Of a DNA stretch of 64,000 bases, positions 17,271 through 27,795 are shown in pieces. Numbering within the stretch: position 1 is the first letter of the stretch; every line of letters starts with the position of its first letter. Source of the DNA: Candidatus Amoebophilus asiaticus 5a2 (GTDB taxonomy: Bacteria; Bacteroidota; Bacteroidia; Cytophagales; Amoebophilaceae); contig NC_010830.1 of the NCBI RefSeq assembly GCF_000020565.1, positions 724,001 to 788,000 of the forward strand, written 5' to 3'. The notes below the pieces were generated by a model. It saw only the letters and a program-made list of their open reading frames with translations, ran no database searches and was not told the origin of the DNA. Made by a program: the position numbers and the translations under genes.

Positions 17271-18725
17271 CTAACTTTCTAGTCTTTCTCTAAGCAAATT
17301 GCTTACTATATTAGGCGCTGCTTTACCTTGGCTTTTTTGCATAATTTCTCCCATAAGCATTCCTAATATACCTTTCTTTCCATTCCTGTAAGCTAATACC
17401 TTATCTGGATAAGCTTGTATAACATCTTCCACCAGCGTTAACAAAGCATCAGTATCTTTTTCTTGTAAAAGATTAAGCTCTTGTGCTAATTCAAATGGTG
17501 TTCTATTAGGTTCTGCTAATAAAGCTGGAAAAAGCTGTTGGGAAGCCACAGAGAAGCTGGCTTCGCCTTTTTCTACTAGTTCTATAAGTGCTGCTAAAGT
17601 AGGAGCGTTAAGTGGGAACTCTTGTAGTGGCAAGTTTAGTTCGTTGAGGTATGCCTTTACAGGACCCATAAGCCAGTTAGCAGCTGCCGTATAATGGTTG
17701 GTAAGCTGACATAACGATTCAAAAAACAAGGCTAAGTCTTTGCTTTCTGTTAACACGCTAGCTGCATAAGCACTAATTTGATAATCTCCTATAAACTTAG
17801 CACGATATTCTCTAGGTAATAGAGGCATCTCTTGCTTTACTTGTGCAATCCATTCTTCAGTTACAATCAGGGGTGGCAGGTCAGGTTCTATAAAGTATCG
17901 GTAGTCTAGTGCACTTTCTTTGGTACGCTGGCTTATAGTCTTTCCAGAGGCTGCATCATAAAACTTTGTTTCTGCAATAACCTTTTCTCCTGCTTCTAAT
18001 ACTTGTATTTGTCGCTCTATCTCATGCTCAATAGCCAATTGCACGTTCTTGATGGAGTTCATATTCTTTACTTCAACCCTTTGTCCAAATGTTGTAGAAT
18101 GAGCTGGCATTACTGAAATATTAGCATCGCAACGTAAAGAGCCTTCTTCCATATTGCCATCACACACTTCTAAATAGCGTACCAACCTTCTTAATTCTGT
18201 TAAAAAAGCATAAGCCTCTTCAGAATTTTTTATATCTGGGCATGTTACTATTTCTAATAAAGCTACGCCTGCTCTATTGAAATCTAACAGCGTGTCATCA
18301 GCCATATCATGGATGGACTTGCCCGCATCTTCTTCCAAGTGTATACGCTGTAGTTCAATATTCCTTTCTTCGCTTTCTGGAGTAGTAATAGTAATGTATC
18401 CTCCTTGGCAGATAGGAGTTGTATCCTGAGTAATCTGATATCCTTTTGGTAAATCTGGGTAAAAATAGTTTTTACGTGCAAAATAGTTAGTGCGGGTAAT
18501 AGTTGATTTACAAGCTAATCCTAGTTTAATGGCATATTCTATCGCCCTTTTGTTAATAGTAGGTAAGGTCCCAGGATGTGCTAGACTAATGGTGCTAACT
18601 AGTGTATTAGGTAAAGCACCATAAGCAGCAGGCTCTGGAGAAAATATCTTACTTTTTAACGAAAGTTGTGCGTGTACTTCTAGTCCTATAACTGGGATGT
18701 AATTTCCTTTATCTGCAGATTTCAT
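17271..18725 (-). CDS. gatB: Asp/Glu-tRNA amidotransferase subunit B
   Basis: 484 residues, full length. It starts with the family signature VIGLEVHAQLSLKSKIFSPE and contains FYPDLPKGYQITQ and the DYRYFIEPDLPP block, with the C-terminal YqeY-like tail domain ending in GEIMQKSQGKAAP. GatB binds mischarged Glu-tRNA(Gln) or Asp-tRNA(Asn) and works with GatA and GatC, which are not in this window. It lies 30 bases after alaS on the same strand and is probably co-transcribed. Confidence 0.97.
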   Translation of the reverse strand: MKSADKGNYIPVIGLEVHAQLSLKSKIFSPEPAAYGALPNTLVSTISLAHPGTLPTINKRAIEYAIKLGLACKSTITRTNYFARKNYFYPDLPKGYQITQDTTPICQGGYITITTPESEERNIELQRIHLEEDAGKSIHDMADDTLLDFNRAGVALLEIVTCPDIKNSEEAYAFLTELRRLVRYLEVCDGNMEEGSLRCDANISVMPAHSTTFGQRVEVKNMNSIKNVQLAIEHEIERQIQVLEAGEKVIAETKFYDAASGKTISQRTKESALDYRYFIEPDLPPLIVTEEWIAQVKQEMPLLPREYRAKFIGDYQISAYAASVLTESKDLALFFESLCQLTNHYTAAANWLMGPVKAYLNELNLPLQEFPLNAPTLAALIELVEKGEASFSVASQQLFPALLAEPNRTPFELAQELNLLQEKDTDALLTLVEDVIQAYPDKVLAYRNGKKGILGMLMGEIMQKSQGKAAPNIVSNLLRERLES

Positions 18726-18755
18726 AATTCATAAATGGATCAAAAAGAATTTATA

Positions 18756-21395
18756 CTATAATATATATTTCTCTAATATGTGGCGAGCTGTAACTAGTAC
18801 TTGGTTTATTCCGCTGGCATCATTTCCTTTTGCTGTAGCAAAGAAAGGTTGTCCACCACCGCCTCCTTGAATAAGAGTTGCTAACTCTTTAATGATAATG
18901 TTAGCATTCATTTGAGTTTTATGAATTAACTCTTCAGAAATAAATAATGCGATATGTGGCTGCTGATCAATAATAGATGTTAGGGTTAAAAAGAAAGGCC
19001 CTTTGTTAGTTCTAAAGCTAAGAGCTACTTGTTTAAGTGCTTCTACGTTTGGTACCTTTACTTCTTCAATAAGTACTTGAATTTCTTGAACTTGCTTAAT
19101 GTGTTGATACAGGTTATCTATAACACTACGAACTTCTTGAGCCTGGTAAGACAATATCTTTTTTTCTAAATTCGCTTTTTCTTCCAATAAATGGTAAATA
19201 CTTTTTACAAGATCGTTTGGCTTTTTAAGTGCCTCGGTTGCCTGATTTAATATAGATAATTGTTCAATAATAAAATTTTCAGCTGCATCGGCAGTAATGG
19301 CTTCTATCCGCCGGGTACCAGCTGCTATCCCCGTCTCTGCTGTTATTTTGAAAAAGCCTAACTTACCTGTAGCAGATGCATGCGTACCTCCACAAAGTTC
19401 TTTAGAAAAATAAGGATCAAAGGTAATTACACGCACATACTCTCCATATTTCTCTCCAAACAACGCTGTGACACCCATTGACTTAGCATCCTCTAAAAGC
19501 ATACTTCTTACTTCGTGTAAATTAATATTTGCCCTAATTTTTTGGTTGACAATATGTTCTATCTCTCGAATCTGTTCAGGACTAACTTTGGTATAATGAG
19601 GGAAATCGAATCGTAATAGTTTTTCATTTACCAATGACCCTTTTTGTTCTATATGGGAACCTAACACTTGTCTTAGTGCAGCATGTAAAAGGTGAGTAGC
19701 TGAATGGTTGCTAGCTATTAAATTCCTTTTTTTAACGTCTACTACAGCTTGGACAGTAGCATGCAAATCGTGAGGTAGCTCATGAGTGTAATGGATGATG
19801 CGCTCGTATTCTTTTTTAGTGTCAAAAACAGCAATAATTTGTTCACCAACTATAAGCGTACCAGTATCTCCAACTTGTCCTCCTCCTTCTGGGTAAAAAG
19901 GAGTTTGGTCTAATACTATCTGATAAATTTCTTCACCTTTTTGATAAATAGAACGATATTGTATTACTTTAGCAATTAATTCAAGCTGGTCATAACCTAT
20001 AAAGACAGAATCCACATCTTTAACTACAATATGCCAATCTCCTTGCTCTAGTACGGCTGCCTGTTGGGAACGAATACGTTGGTTTTGTAGTGCTTTTTGG
20101 AAACCCTCTTCATCTACTTCCAATCCTTTTTCTTGAGCTATTAAACGAGTTAAATCTGGAGGAAACCCATACGTATCATATAATTCAAAAGCAGTTGGTC
20201 CATCTATAACTTGTTGTCCGTTTATATTTAATGTTTCACTGATGTGCTCCAGGCGATGCAATCCTACAGCAAGTGTCTTGAAGAAAGATTCTTCCTCGCT
20301 TTTAATAACCTGTTCTATATAGCTTTGCTGTTGTTTGATCTGAGGATATACGTTTTTAAATTGCTGAGCTAATATGCTCACTAATTGATACATAAAAGGA
20401 GTCTCAAATCCCAAGTTAGTATATCCATAACGTACGGCTCTCCTTAAAATTCTTCTAACAACATATCCTGCTTGTGTGTTACTAGGTAGCTGTCCGTCTG
20501 CAATGGCAAAAGTTATAGCACGTATATGGTCAGCTACTACACGCATAGCAATATCTACTTTATTATCTTTTCCATAAGTTTTATGGCTAAGGCGCATGAT
20601 ATTATGGATCAAGGGTACAAAAATATCAGTATCATAGGTAGAACTTTTACCCTGTAGTACCATAGTAAGCCGCTCAAATCCCATACCAGTATCTACATGT
20701 TTAGCTGGTAATTCCATGAGTTGTCCACTTGCCAACCTATTGTATTGTATAAATACCAAATTCCAGATTTCAATAACTTGAGGGTGGCCAGTATTTACCA
20801 ATTCTTTGCCTGCTTGTTGTTGAATTTCTTCTTCTGTTCTTATGTCAACATGTATCTCGGAACAAGGTCCACATGGGCCTGTATCGCCCATTTCCCAGAA
20901 ATTATCTTTCTTATTGCCATATAATATTCTATCTCTGCTTATATATTTTTCCCAAGTGTTTAAACTCTCCTGGTCTAATTCTAAACTTTCTTCTTCATCT
21001 CCTTGAAATACAGTTACATATAACCTTTCTTGGGGTAATTTATATACTTCAGTAAGTAACTCCCATGCACATGCAATAGCTTCTTCTTTAAAGTATTCAC
21101 CAAACGACCAATTACCTAGCATTTCAAACATAGTATGGTGGTACGTATCTACTCCAACTTCTTCTAGATCATTATGTTTTCCAGAGACTCGTAAGCAAGG
21201 TTGGGTGCTAATAGCTCTTTGGTAAGGAGCTTCTTGCTGATTTAAAAAAAAATCCTTAAACTGATTCATACCAGCATTGGTAAAAAGTAGTGTGGGATCC
21301 TCTTTATTGACGATCGGTGCAGCTTTGACGTGATGATGGTCTTTTTGTTTAAAAAAATCGACAAATTTTTGTCTAATGTTACTGCTACACAACAT
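18756..21395 (-). CDS. alaS: Alanyl-tRNA synthetase
   Basis: 879 residues, full length. The catalytic core begins IRQKFVDFFKQKDHHHV; class II motifs include LLFTNAGMNQFKD and the alanine-specific GNWSFGEYFK. The editing domain has the zinc ligands HSATH (from H564) and CGGTHA (C668 to H672). The C-terminal C-Ala domain carries the glycine run GGGGGGQP. All key residues are present. First gene of an alaS-gatB pair. Confidence 0.98.
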   Translation of the reverse strand: MLCSSNIRQKFVDFFKQKDHHHVKAAPIVNKEDPTLLFTNAGMNQFKDFFLNQQEAPYQRAISTQPCLRVSGKHNDLEEVGVDTYHHTMFEMLGNWSFGEYFKEEAIACAWELLTEVYKLPQERLYVTVFQGDEEESLELDQESLNTWEKYISRDRILYGNKKDNFWEMGDTGPCGPCSEIHVDIRTEEEIQQQAGKELVNTGHPQVIEIWNLVFIQYNRLASGQLMELPAKHVDTGMGFERLTMVLQGKSSTYDTDIFVPLIHNIMRLSHKTYGKDNKVDIAMRVVADHIRAITFAIADGQLPSNTQAGYVVRRILRRAVRYGYTNLGFETPFMYQLVSILAQQFKNVYPQIKQQQSYIEQVIKSEEESFFKTLAVGLHRLEHISETLNINGQQVIDGPTAFELYDTYGFPPDLTRLIAQEKGLEVDEEGFQKALQNQRIRSQQAAVLEQGDWHIVVKDVDSVFIGYDQLELIAKVIQYRSIYQKGEEIYQIVLDQTPFYPEGGGQVGDTGTLIVGEQIIAVFDTKKEYERIIHYTHELPHDLHATVQAVVDVKKRNLIASNHSATHLLHAALRQVLGSHIEQKGSLVNEKLLRFDFPHYTKVSPEQIREIEHIVNQKIRANINLHEVRSMLLEDAKSMGVTALFGEKYGEYVRVITFDPYFSKELCGGTHASATGKLGFFKITAETGIAAGTRRIEAITADAAENFIIEQLSILNQATEALKKPNDLVKSIYHLLEEKANLEKKILSYQAQEVRSVIDNLYQHIKQVQEIQVLIEEVKVPNVEALKQVALSFRTNKGPFFLTLTSIIDQQPHIALFISEELIHKTQMNANIIIKELATLIQGGGGGQPFFATAKGNDASGINQVLVTARHILEKYIL

Positions 21396-21527
21396 AGATT
21401 ATCTAGGTATATTAAATTTTGGTTAAATTATTTATGAGTAGTAGGCTTGGAAGTAAAAGCAAATACTATTTATTTTGACGCATATATATTAACAAAGCTA
21501 TATAATTCAAGCTCATCTACCAATAAT

Positions 21528-22490
21528 ATGGCGAGAATAAAGTATTACTACGATACCGATACATGCAATTATGAGAAAATAAAGGTATCGAAATGGGACC
21601 TCATATTTGATGTTTTAGGGTATTTAACCATGTCATTAGTTCTTGCTGTTGGTATTACCTTGTTTTACCATAAATACTTTGATTCCCCTAAAGAAATTGT
21701 ACTCAAGCAAGCTAATGAAACTTTAAAGCTTCATTATGAAATGCTTCAACAGGAAATTACTAAAGGCAATGAGATCCTTTCTACCCTACAAGAACGAGAT
21801 AATAGTCTTTACAGGACTTTACTAGAGGCAGACCCTATACCTGCTACTATCCGTACTGCTGGGGTAGGGGGTATAGATCATTATCAATCTCTACCTAAAG
21901 ACCATCTTATTGTAGAAGTAGCACAAAAGATAGAGCAGCTGAAGAGGAAGCTTCATATACAAACTAAATCATATGATGAACTTAATCGTTTAGCTAAGAA
22001 CAAAGAAAAGTTGTTGGCTTGTATTCCTGCTATTCAACCTATTTCTAATAGAGAATTAAAAAGGCTTGCCTCAGGGTATGGTATGCGTTTGCATCCTGTA
22101 TATAAGGTGATGAAGTTGCATGAAGGGTTAGATTTTGCTGCACCACGCGGAACGCCTATTTATGCTACAGGAGACGGTGTTGTAAAGGATGTGAAAAAGA
22201 GTATGACAGGCTATGGAAACCAAGTAGTTATTAATCATGGCTACGGATTCTTAACTCGCTATGCACATATGCAATCCTTTAAAGTGGCTCCCGGAGATAA
22301 AGTGAAACGAGGTCAGTGTATAGGTTATGTAGGTAATACAGGTTGTACGTCAGGTCCTCACCTTCACTATGAAGTTATTAAAAATGGTAAAAAAGTAAAC
22401 CCAACCTACTATTTACTGAGTGGCCTAAGTCCTAAAGAATATGATACACTTATTCGATTAGCTTCTGCACAAAATAAATCTTTAGATTAA
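21528..22490 (+). CDS. M23 family peptidoglycan endopeptidase
   Basis: 320 residues from the ATG at 21528, which gives MARIKYYYDTDTCNYEKI, a start shared by many Bacteroidota members; a TTG at 21447 would add an unconvincing leader. One membrane helix (about 30-50), a coiled coil (about 58-175), then the LytM domain with zinc ligands in GMRLHPV, HEGLDFA and GPHLHYEV. It most likely cuts peptide cross-links in the cell wall from an inner-membrane anchor. Divergent from alaS. Confidence 0.9.
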   Translation: MARIKYYYDTDTCNYEKIKVSKWDLIFDVLGYLTMSLVLAVGITLFYHKYFDSPKEIVLKQANETLKLHYEMLQQEITKGNEILSTLQERDNSLYRTLLEADPIPATIRTAGVGGIDHYQSLPKDHLIVEVAQKIEQLKRKLHIQTKSYDELNRLAKNKEKLLACIPAIQPISNRELKRLASGYGMRLHPVYKVMKLHEGLDFAAPRGTPIYATGDGVVKDVKKSMTGYGNQVVINHGYGFLTRYAHMQSFKVAPGDKVKRGQCIGYVGNTGCTSGPHLHYEVIKNGKKVNPTYYLLSGLSPKEYDTLIRLASAQNKSLD

Positions 22491-22590
22491 CATGAAGCCC
22501 TGAGCGGCCTTATATATCAATCTTTATTTAGAGACATATATTTATTCGGTGCTCAATAGCATCTATTTTAGTAAGTAACATTGTGTATTT

Positions 22591-22920
22591 GTGGTTAGCA
22601 CTGAAAAGAAATATTATACAATAGGAGAAATAGCTGATTTATTTGAAGTATCTACTTCTTTGATACGCTATTGGGAGAAAAGATTTAAACAATTAAGCCC
22701 ACAAAAGTCTAAACAAGGTATTAGAAAGTATACATCTGAAGACTTGGCAAAGTTTAAAATGATTTATCAGCTTATTAAGGAGCAAGGCTATACTATTAAG
22801 GGAGCTCAAGAGATACTTAAAAACAGCACTATCAATAGTGGGTTTAAGGCTCCAAAAGAAGTTATTGAGCACCTAAAGGAAATTAAATCTTTTTTACAAA
22901 ACTTGCACAAAGATTTATAG
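22591..22920 (+). CDS. MerR family transcriptional regulator
   Basis: 109 residues. The start is GTG: an in-frame stop lies a few codons upstream and no ATG fits. Residues 8-75 form the winged helix of MerR (YTIGEIADLFEVSTSLIRYW, then RKYTSEDLAKFKMIYQLIK). The C-terminus is short and lacks an effector-binding domain or metal-binding cysteines, as in the small MerR proteins that often follow the M23 peptidase gene in Bacteroidota. It lies 100 bases after that gene. Target unknown. Confidence 0.88.
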   Translation: MVSTEKKYYTIGEIADLFEVSTSLIRYWEKRFKQLSPQKSKQGIRKYTSEDLAKFKMIYQLIKEQGYTIKGAQEILKNSTINSGFKAPKEVIEHLKEIKSFLQNLHKDL

Positions 22921-23071
22921 TAATACTTAATAAATAATAAGTGGATATAACATAATAATTTATTGATTAGTATTAAATACTATACTGTTGCATTACAAAC
23001 CTAGAGAATAACTATATAGCTATAATGAGGTATCGTAATGCCTGTTAATACCTACTAATTTAATATCCTAC

Positions 23072-24007
23072 TTATACTTCTGCGTTAAATACTGGCTGTT
23101 TTGGTATTTCTTTTTTAGGCTTGTTAATAAAATAAACACCTAATAATATAATGGTTGCTCCTACATAATGTTCCCAAAGTAATTGCTCTCCATCCACTAA
23201 TCCCCAGCTAAGTGAAACAATAGGAGCTAATAATGCCTCTGTACTGGTAAAAACAGGTGAAGTTATTTTTACTAGTTCTGTTAAAATAATATTAGCTATA
23301 CCTAAATTAACAATACCTGCAAAAAGAACATACGCTAACGCTTGATAAGACTCAATAGATGTATCCATTTTAATAAAAATATTGGGATGAGTGGCTAAGT
23401 ATATACCACTAATAATCGCTATTAGTAATAGAGAAACACTTACTATCGTAGTGCTTTTGATATCATTTAGATAATATTTTATAAGGTTAGTGGTATTTCC
23501 ATATAAACAACTTCCTAAAAGAGATAATAGTATATAATAATTGAAACTACCTGCGAAGAAACGGGATTCAATAATCACTAATAATACCGTCCCTAATATG
23601 CCTAAAGAAACACCCAGTATTTCATTCTTAAAGAGTCTCTTCTTAAAGAATATTATCCCTACCATTAATACGAATACAGGAGTTAATGAATTAAGTACGC
23701 CGTGTACCCCACTATTAATATGAAGTTGAGCTGTTGCAAAGCAAAAAAGCGGCAATAATGTTCCCACTACCCCTACTAAGGCCAGTAGCTTATAGTGCCT
23801 AAATGTAAGTTTTTTAAGTTGAGGTAAAGAATAGGGTAGTAAGACAATTGCGGCTGAACATATACGTAAATAGGCTATTTCTTGAGGTTTGAAGAAGCAT
23901 AGAGCTTTTTTCATAAGTATGTAAGAGCTACCCCATATACAGGATAGTGTAATTAGTAATACCCAGGCTATTATTCTATTGTTAGGGATTCGAGTTTGGT
24001 TGCGCAC
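23072..24007 (-). CDS. EamA/DMT family transporter
   Basis: 311 residues with ten predicted membrane helices in two EamA halves (about 10-145 and 155-295). The start of each half shows the typical pattern, for example WGSSYILMKKAL near residue 26. Members export or import small metabolites such as amino acids or nucleotide derivatives; the substrate cannot be read from sequence. In amoeba symbionts such carriers may take up host compounds, which is inference. Stands alone. Confidence 0.9.
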   Translation of the reverse strand: MRNQTRIPNNRIIAWVLLITLSCIWGSSYILMKKALCFFKPQEIAYLRICSAAIVLLPYSLPQLKKLTFRHYKLLALVGVVGTLLPLFCFATAQLHINSGVHGVLNSLTPVFVLMVGIIFFKKRLFKNEILGVSLGILGTVLLVIIESRFFAGSFNYYILLSLLGSCLYGNTTNLIKYYLNDIKSTTIVSVSLLLIAIISGIYLATHPNIFIKMDTSIESYQALAYVLFAGIVNLGIANIILTELVKITSPVFTSTEALLAPIVSLSWGLVDGEQLLWEHYVGATIILLGVYFINKPKKEIPKQPVFNAEV

Positions 24008-24372
24008 ACTAATTTGTTTTTCGGTTTATTGGATTTATGTAAGTAGTGCGCGAATATACAACTAAAACTGATAATATAAGCGAAGAAGTATAAAATTTGT
24101 TAATTAAAGTAGAGGCAAGTTCTTTGTTATATAAGAGATGTATAATGTCCTTTAGACTAAAATTACTAGTAAGAAGAAATACTTTAATGGTGTTCGCTAT
24201 ATAATATATAATACCATACTATAAGCATTATTCTATCTCTAATGGGGAATCAAGCAGGCTGATACTTATATGCGGCTGTAATAAGAAAGGTAAAGGCTTA
24301 ATAGATAGTTAGGTTAATTATCTATTAAGCCAAGTCCTAAATAAAACTTTATATATTTTGTTATAAGTTTAT
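24008..24372. other. Intergenic stretch
   Basis: 365 AT-rich bases between the EamA gene start and the stop of the next minus-strand gene. No gene, repeat or clear terminator seen. Confidence 0.4.
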
Positions 24373-25818
24373 CTAAAACAGTCCTTTGAGCCTACTTTTT
24401 GTATTTTGTGCTTTACGCTTAGCTTCTTCTGCTTTACGTTTAGTTTCCTCTGCTTTACGTAATTTATCTTCTGCTTCATTTACAGTTTGTCCAACTTTAC
24501 CAAGCATATCGCTGCTACTATCATCAGAAGAGTTATCATCATCTTCATCATCTGTATCTCGGCCGAAATTTAGGATAGTACCTATTTCTAAATGAACTGC
24601 TGGCTGGTAAATATCAACAGAGGAATTAGTAGGATGAAAATCAACCACCTTGTCTTTATATTGTTTCCAATCAATGGCTAAACGATAGAAGAATTTAAAG
24701 TAATTGTTAAGTTTTCTTTCATGGGCTATGCCTAGACTACCATAGAGTCCAGGACCACGTACCCAGTCAGTAAGATTTTTCCAAGGTTCAGTACCTAAGT
24801 CAAATGCTGCCCCTATTTGAGTATCAATAACTATAGCATTTTTATCTTTTTGAAACACTTTGTATGCTAATGTTCCAAATATATTTCCGTTGTAAAACCA
24901 GGGATTAGGTGCTTCATAATCGGCATATCCAGAGGCATCTCCTTTAAGTTTTACATGTTTTACATAATGAATTCCTAAGTTACTACCTGCACCTATTCTT
25001 AATCTGTTAAAGAATGTGTAATGTAATCCTAAGGTAATAGGTATATTCACGCCCCAAGCTTGGAAATATAAATTGCCCTTGTTAGGAATGTGTATCAGGG
25101 AGCGATCGTCGTGTACTACTGTGTCTGGCTGCTTAAATGTAAGTCCTTTCTTATATCTTCTATCAAACCACTCAATTGAATGTGCTTTGTCTTGTTTTGT
25201 ATCAGACGAATTAGATGATTGTAAGTAGTATTTGTTTTCTCCACGTTTTATCCACAAGTCTAGGTCTTTTGCCTGGTAGTGGAAGTAAGTTGCACCACCT
25301 CCGACAGCAAATGTTAAACCTAAATTTTGCCAGAACCCTTTTTTCTTTTTCTTATCATTATCTTCTTTTTCTTCTTTGTTGCCTTCTTCTGCTGTTATTG
25401 CTTCAGTGCTTGATTGAACTGTAGGAATATACTTCCCATATCTATAGCCATAATCTCTAATATCAACTCGTTTCCACTTTTTCTGTTGTGAATCATAGGC
25501 CCAAAAGCTGTGATATATATAATGTTCGTCACGGTGTATAGAAGTGTCTTCTAGAATTTCTACAGTTTTAAATTCTTCAATACGAGACCAGATATTAGTA
25601 GCAGGGTCATAAGAATGGTACTTTCTAATTTTATCAAATTCTTTTTCTACTGGCTCCTTGGTTTTGTCAATGACGCTAGCAATAGACTCCTTTTTAATGG
25701 AAGTGTTATCTGCTGTATGCATAGCATATGTAGTAGATAAGCTTATCATTCCTACTAGAGCTATAAATAATAGATTTGTATATATAGTATTTAATAAATT
25801 ACGCTTTTTGGACATCAT
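24373..25818 (-). CDS. Probable outer-membrane beta-barrel protein with charged C-terminal tail
   Basis: 481 residues with a signal peptide (about 1-33, ending TTYAMH). Residues about 45-130 are a soluble segment with two similar WxxY/D units (SYDPATNIWSRIEEF and AYDSQQKKWKRVDI). A short charged linker follows, then from about 165 to 420 the alternating pattern of a beta barrel (GLTFAVGGGATYFHY, LGIHYVKHVKLKG, GLYGSLGIAHERKL). The end, about 445-481, is a repetitive charged helix of KAEE/KRKAEEA units. I recognise no named family. Two adjacent ATG codons make the exact start uncertain by one residue. Confidence 0.72.
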   Translation of the reverse strand: MMSKKRNLLNTIYTNLLFIALVGMISLSTTYAMHTADNTSIKKESIASVIDKTKEPVEKEFDKIRKYHSYDPATNIWSRIEEFKTVEILEDTSIHRDEHYIYHSFWAYDSQQKKWKRVDIRDYGYRYGKYIPTVQSSTEAITAEEGNKEEKEDNDKKKKKGFWQNLGLTFAVGGGATYFHYQAKDLDLWIKRGENKYYLQSSNSSDTKQDKAHSIEWFDRRYKKGLTFKQPDTVVHDDRSLIHIPNKGNLYFQAWGVNIPITLGLHYTFFNRLRIGAGSNLGIHYVKHVKLKGDASGYADYEAPNPWFYNGNIFGTLAYKVFQKDKNAIVIDTQIGAAFDLGTEPWKNLTDWVRGPGLYGSLGIAHERKLNNYFKFFYRLAIDWKQYKDKVVDFHPTNSSVDIYQPAVHLEIGTILNFGRDTDDEDDDNSSDDSSSDMLGKVGQTVNEAEDKLRKAEETKRKAEEAKRKAQNTKSRLKGLF

Positions 25819-27032
25819 ATATAAGGTTTCTAAAACTAAAATTTAGTCAAATATTAAAGCTTATAATTTTACATATATTATAAAATAGAATATTGTATAA
25901 AGGCCACAATTACCTATTGTACTAATATATAGAATAGAACTTGCTACTAATTATAGAGCATTAATATAGAATATGTGCGCTTTAATTTAGGTAGTTTGTA
26001 TTCTTTTATAATCTAAATAAATATATAATAAATACGACATTTTTATACTAACTAAGTTCTATTTAAGTCTAAATAATTAGCATAAATATCCTGTTCATTA
26101 ACTGATCTAGATAAAACATTAAGAATGTTTAGGTTTATCCATATAAAAATATACAAAAGAGTAATAGATTTACCTAACATCTATCTAAATAAAGATATAA
26201 AACAGAAATAATAATATGCCTAAGTTTGTCTTATTATTATTTATAAATTAATTGCTGGATATTTTCAATAGGGAATATATGTAAAATGGTTGATGCATGA
26301 GAATCAAAGATTCTAGGATGATCTAGTTATTTTATTCTAATTAACCTAAGTTGCTATTAATATATAATATTAATAGGCTTACTACCTAGTCTATATTTGG
26401 AATTTGGATGTATTGTTGTTTAATAGCAATAATTCTAGGCTGCTTTTGCATTGCCTAGTAATAACCACAGGCAGTCTTTCTAGTTTATAATTGCAAATTC
26501 CAATAAGAAATACAGTAATTCAAGTAAACAATACTTACATATAGCTAGCAACTTGTTTCTAATATTATAATTTAAATAAACTTTGTTAGTAGTAGATAGT
26601 GAAGTGCATAGGTGAAAAAATCTAAATGTGGATGGTTGGTATATGCTACGTATCTATTTGTATATTTTAGCTTGTATACCATTTAGGTAGAGTAAGCTTT
26701 AAGATATTGGAAGTTAACAGAAATTTAAACATAGAATCTTAAGCTACTATCTAAAATAAATAACCTATCTGCTTATTAGCTACTATAAAGGCAAATAGTC
26801 TCAATTTTTAACTCATAAATATTTTAAATTTTACTTTAAAAACCGTATAAACATTTTCTAGGTTGATATTGGAAAGAGCAAGGTTCTTGTTTTTAAATTT
26901 TTTTTAAATGCTTTTTCTTGTTTTTTATATATAAACTCTATAATATTGTGCCCATATAAATTATTTATGTTTTTGAATTTATTTTAGTTAAAACAAATAA
27001 TAAAATTTACAACTTTTAAAATAAGTAATGTT
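25819..27032. other. Gene-free AT-rich stretch of 1.2 kb
   Basis: Very AT-rich, with dense stops in all six frames. No tRNA, coding remnant or repeat that I can support. The right end must contain the promoter of the beta-barrel gene at 27033, but no standard TAnnTTTG box is evident there. Confidence 0.5.
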
Positions 27033-27734
27033 ATGAAGCGAATACTTTTAGCACTAGCTAGTGCTTTTACAATAACTTTAAGTGCTAGCACTTATGCAGC
27101 AGCACCCCTTTCTTTTGGAATTAAATTGAGTGGTGTTAATTCTACTATAGCAGGGTTAAAGGAAGCTAAAAACCCTTTTGCGGGTAACGAAAGCAACTTT
27201 TTGAATATCGGTGGTGCAGGCTTAGCATATGTTGAATATGCATTTAATGATAATCTAGGATTGGGATTAGAAGCAGGATATTTTTTTGGTAAAATAGGTA
27301 GCTTTACTCAAAAGACTGACAAAAAGAATACTTATAATATCACTGCACATGGAGTAAAACTTTTCCCTGCCATCAAAATTTATCCTATGGGTAGAGAAGA
27401 TGAAAACGGAATTCTAAAAATAAATGTAGGAGGAGATCTTTTCATGCCTCTTGGATTAGAAGGGAAAGCGTCTAGTGCTGATAAAGCTGATGTAGCTGAT
27501 AAAGGAAAAGATTTAACTACTCTTGGAATGGGTGCCTTTGTTGGAGTAGGATATGAATTTCCTTTTGGACTTGAATTAGACTTAAGAGGTAGCTATGCAT
27601 TTACAAATGTATTTAAAGAAGAGTCTGATTTTAAAAAGACTTACTTAGGTATTACTAATAAAGACCACAAAACTAACTTGATGAATATTAACTTAACAGC
27701 AGGTTATAACTTTGCCGTTCTTTTAGAGGAATAA
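27033..27734 (+). CDS. Small outer-membrane beta-barrel protein
   Basis: 233 residues with a clear signal peptide (MKRILLALASAFTITLSAST, cut after YAA near residue 23). The rest alternates polar and hydrophobic residues in strand-sized blocks: AGLAYVEYAFNDNLGLGLEA, GAFVGVGYEFPFGLELDLRG and a last strand NINLTAGYNFAVLLEE. This is the pattern of an eight-stranded porin-like barrel of the Bacteroidota outer membrane (beta-barrel domain types PF13505/PF13568). Function not identifiable. A strong terminator follows. Confidence 0.82.
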   Translation: MKRILLALASAFTITLSASTYAAAPLSFGIKLSGVNSTIAGLKEAKNPFAGNESNFLNIGGAGLAYVEYAFNDNLGLGLEAGYFFGKIGSFTQKTDKKNTYNITAHGVKLFPAIKIYPMGREDENGILKINVGGDLFMPLGLEGKASSADKADVADKGKDLTTLGMGAFVGVGYEFPFGLELDLRGSYAFTNVFKEESDFKKTYLGITNKDHKTNLMNINLTAGYNFAVLLEE

Positions 27735-27772
27735 TCTAAAAAATTAGATTACATAGACAACGTAATCAGAAA

Positions 27773-27795
27773 AGCCGGCTTATGCCGGCTTTTTG
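27773..27795 (+). terminator. Rho-independent terminator
   Basis: AGCCGGC at 27773-27779 pairs with GCCGGCT at 27784-27790 around a TTAT loop, followed by a T run. It lies 38 bases after the beta-barrel gene stop. Confidence 0.9.

Noticed and set aside
21447-21527. TTG start for the M23 peptidase
   Set aside because: Adds 27 residues with no family match; the ATG at 21528 gives the conserved MARIKYYYD-type start.
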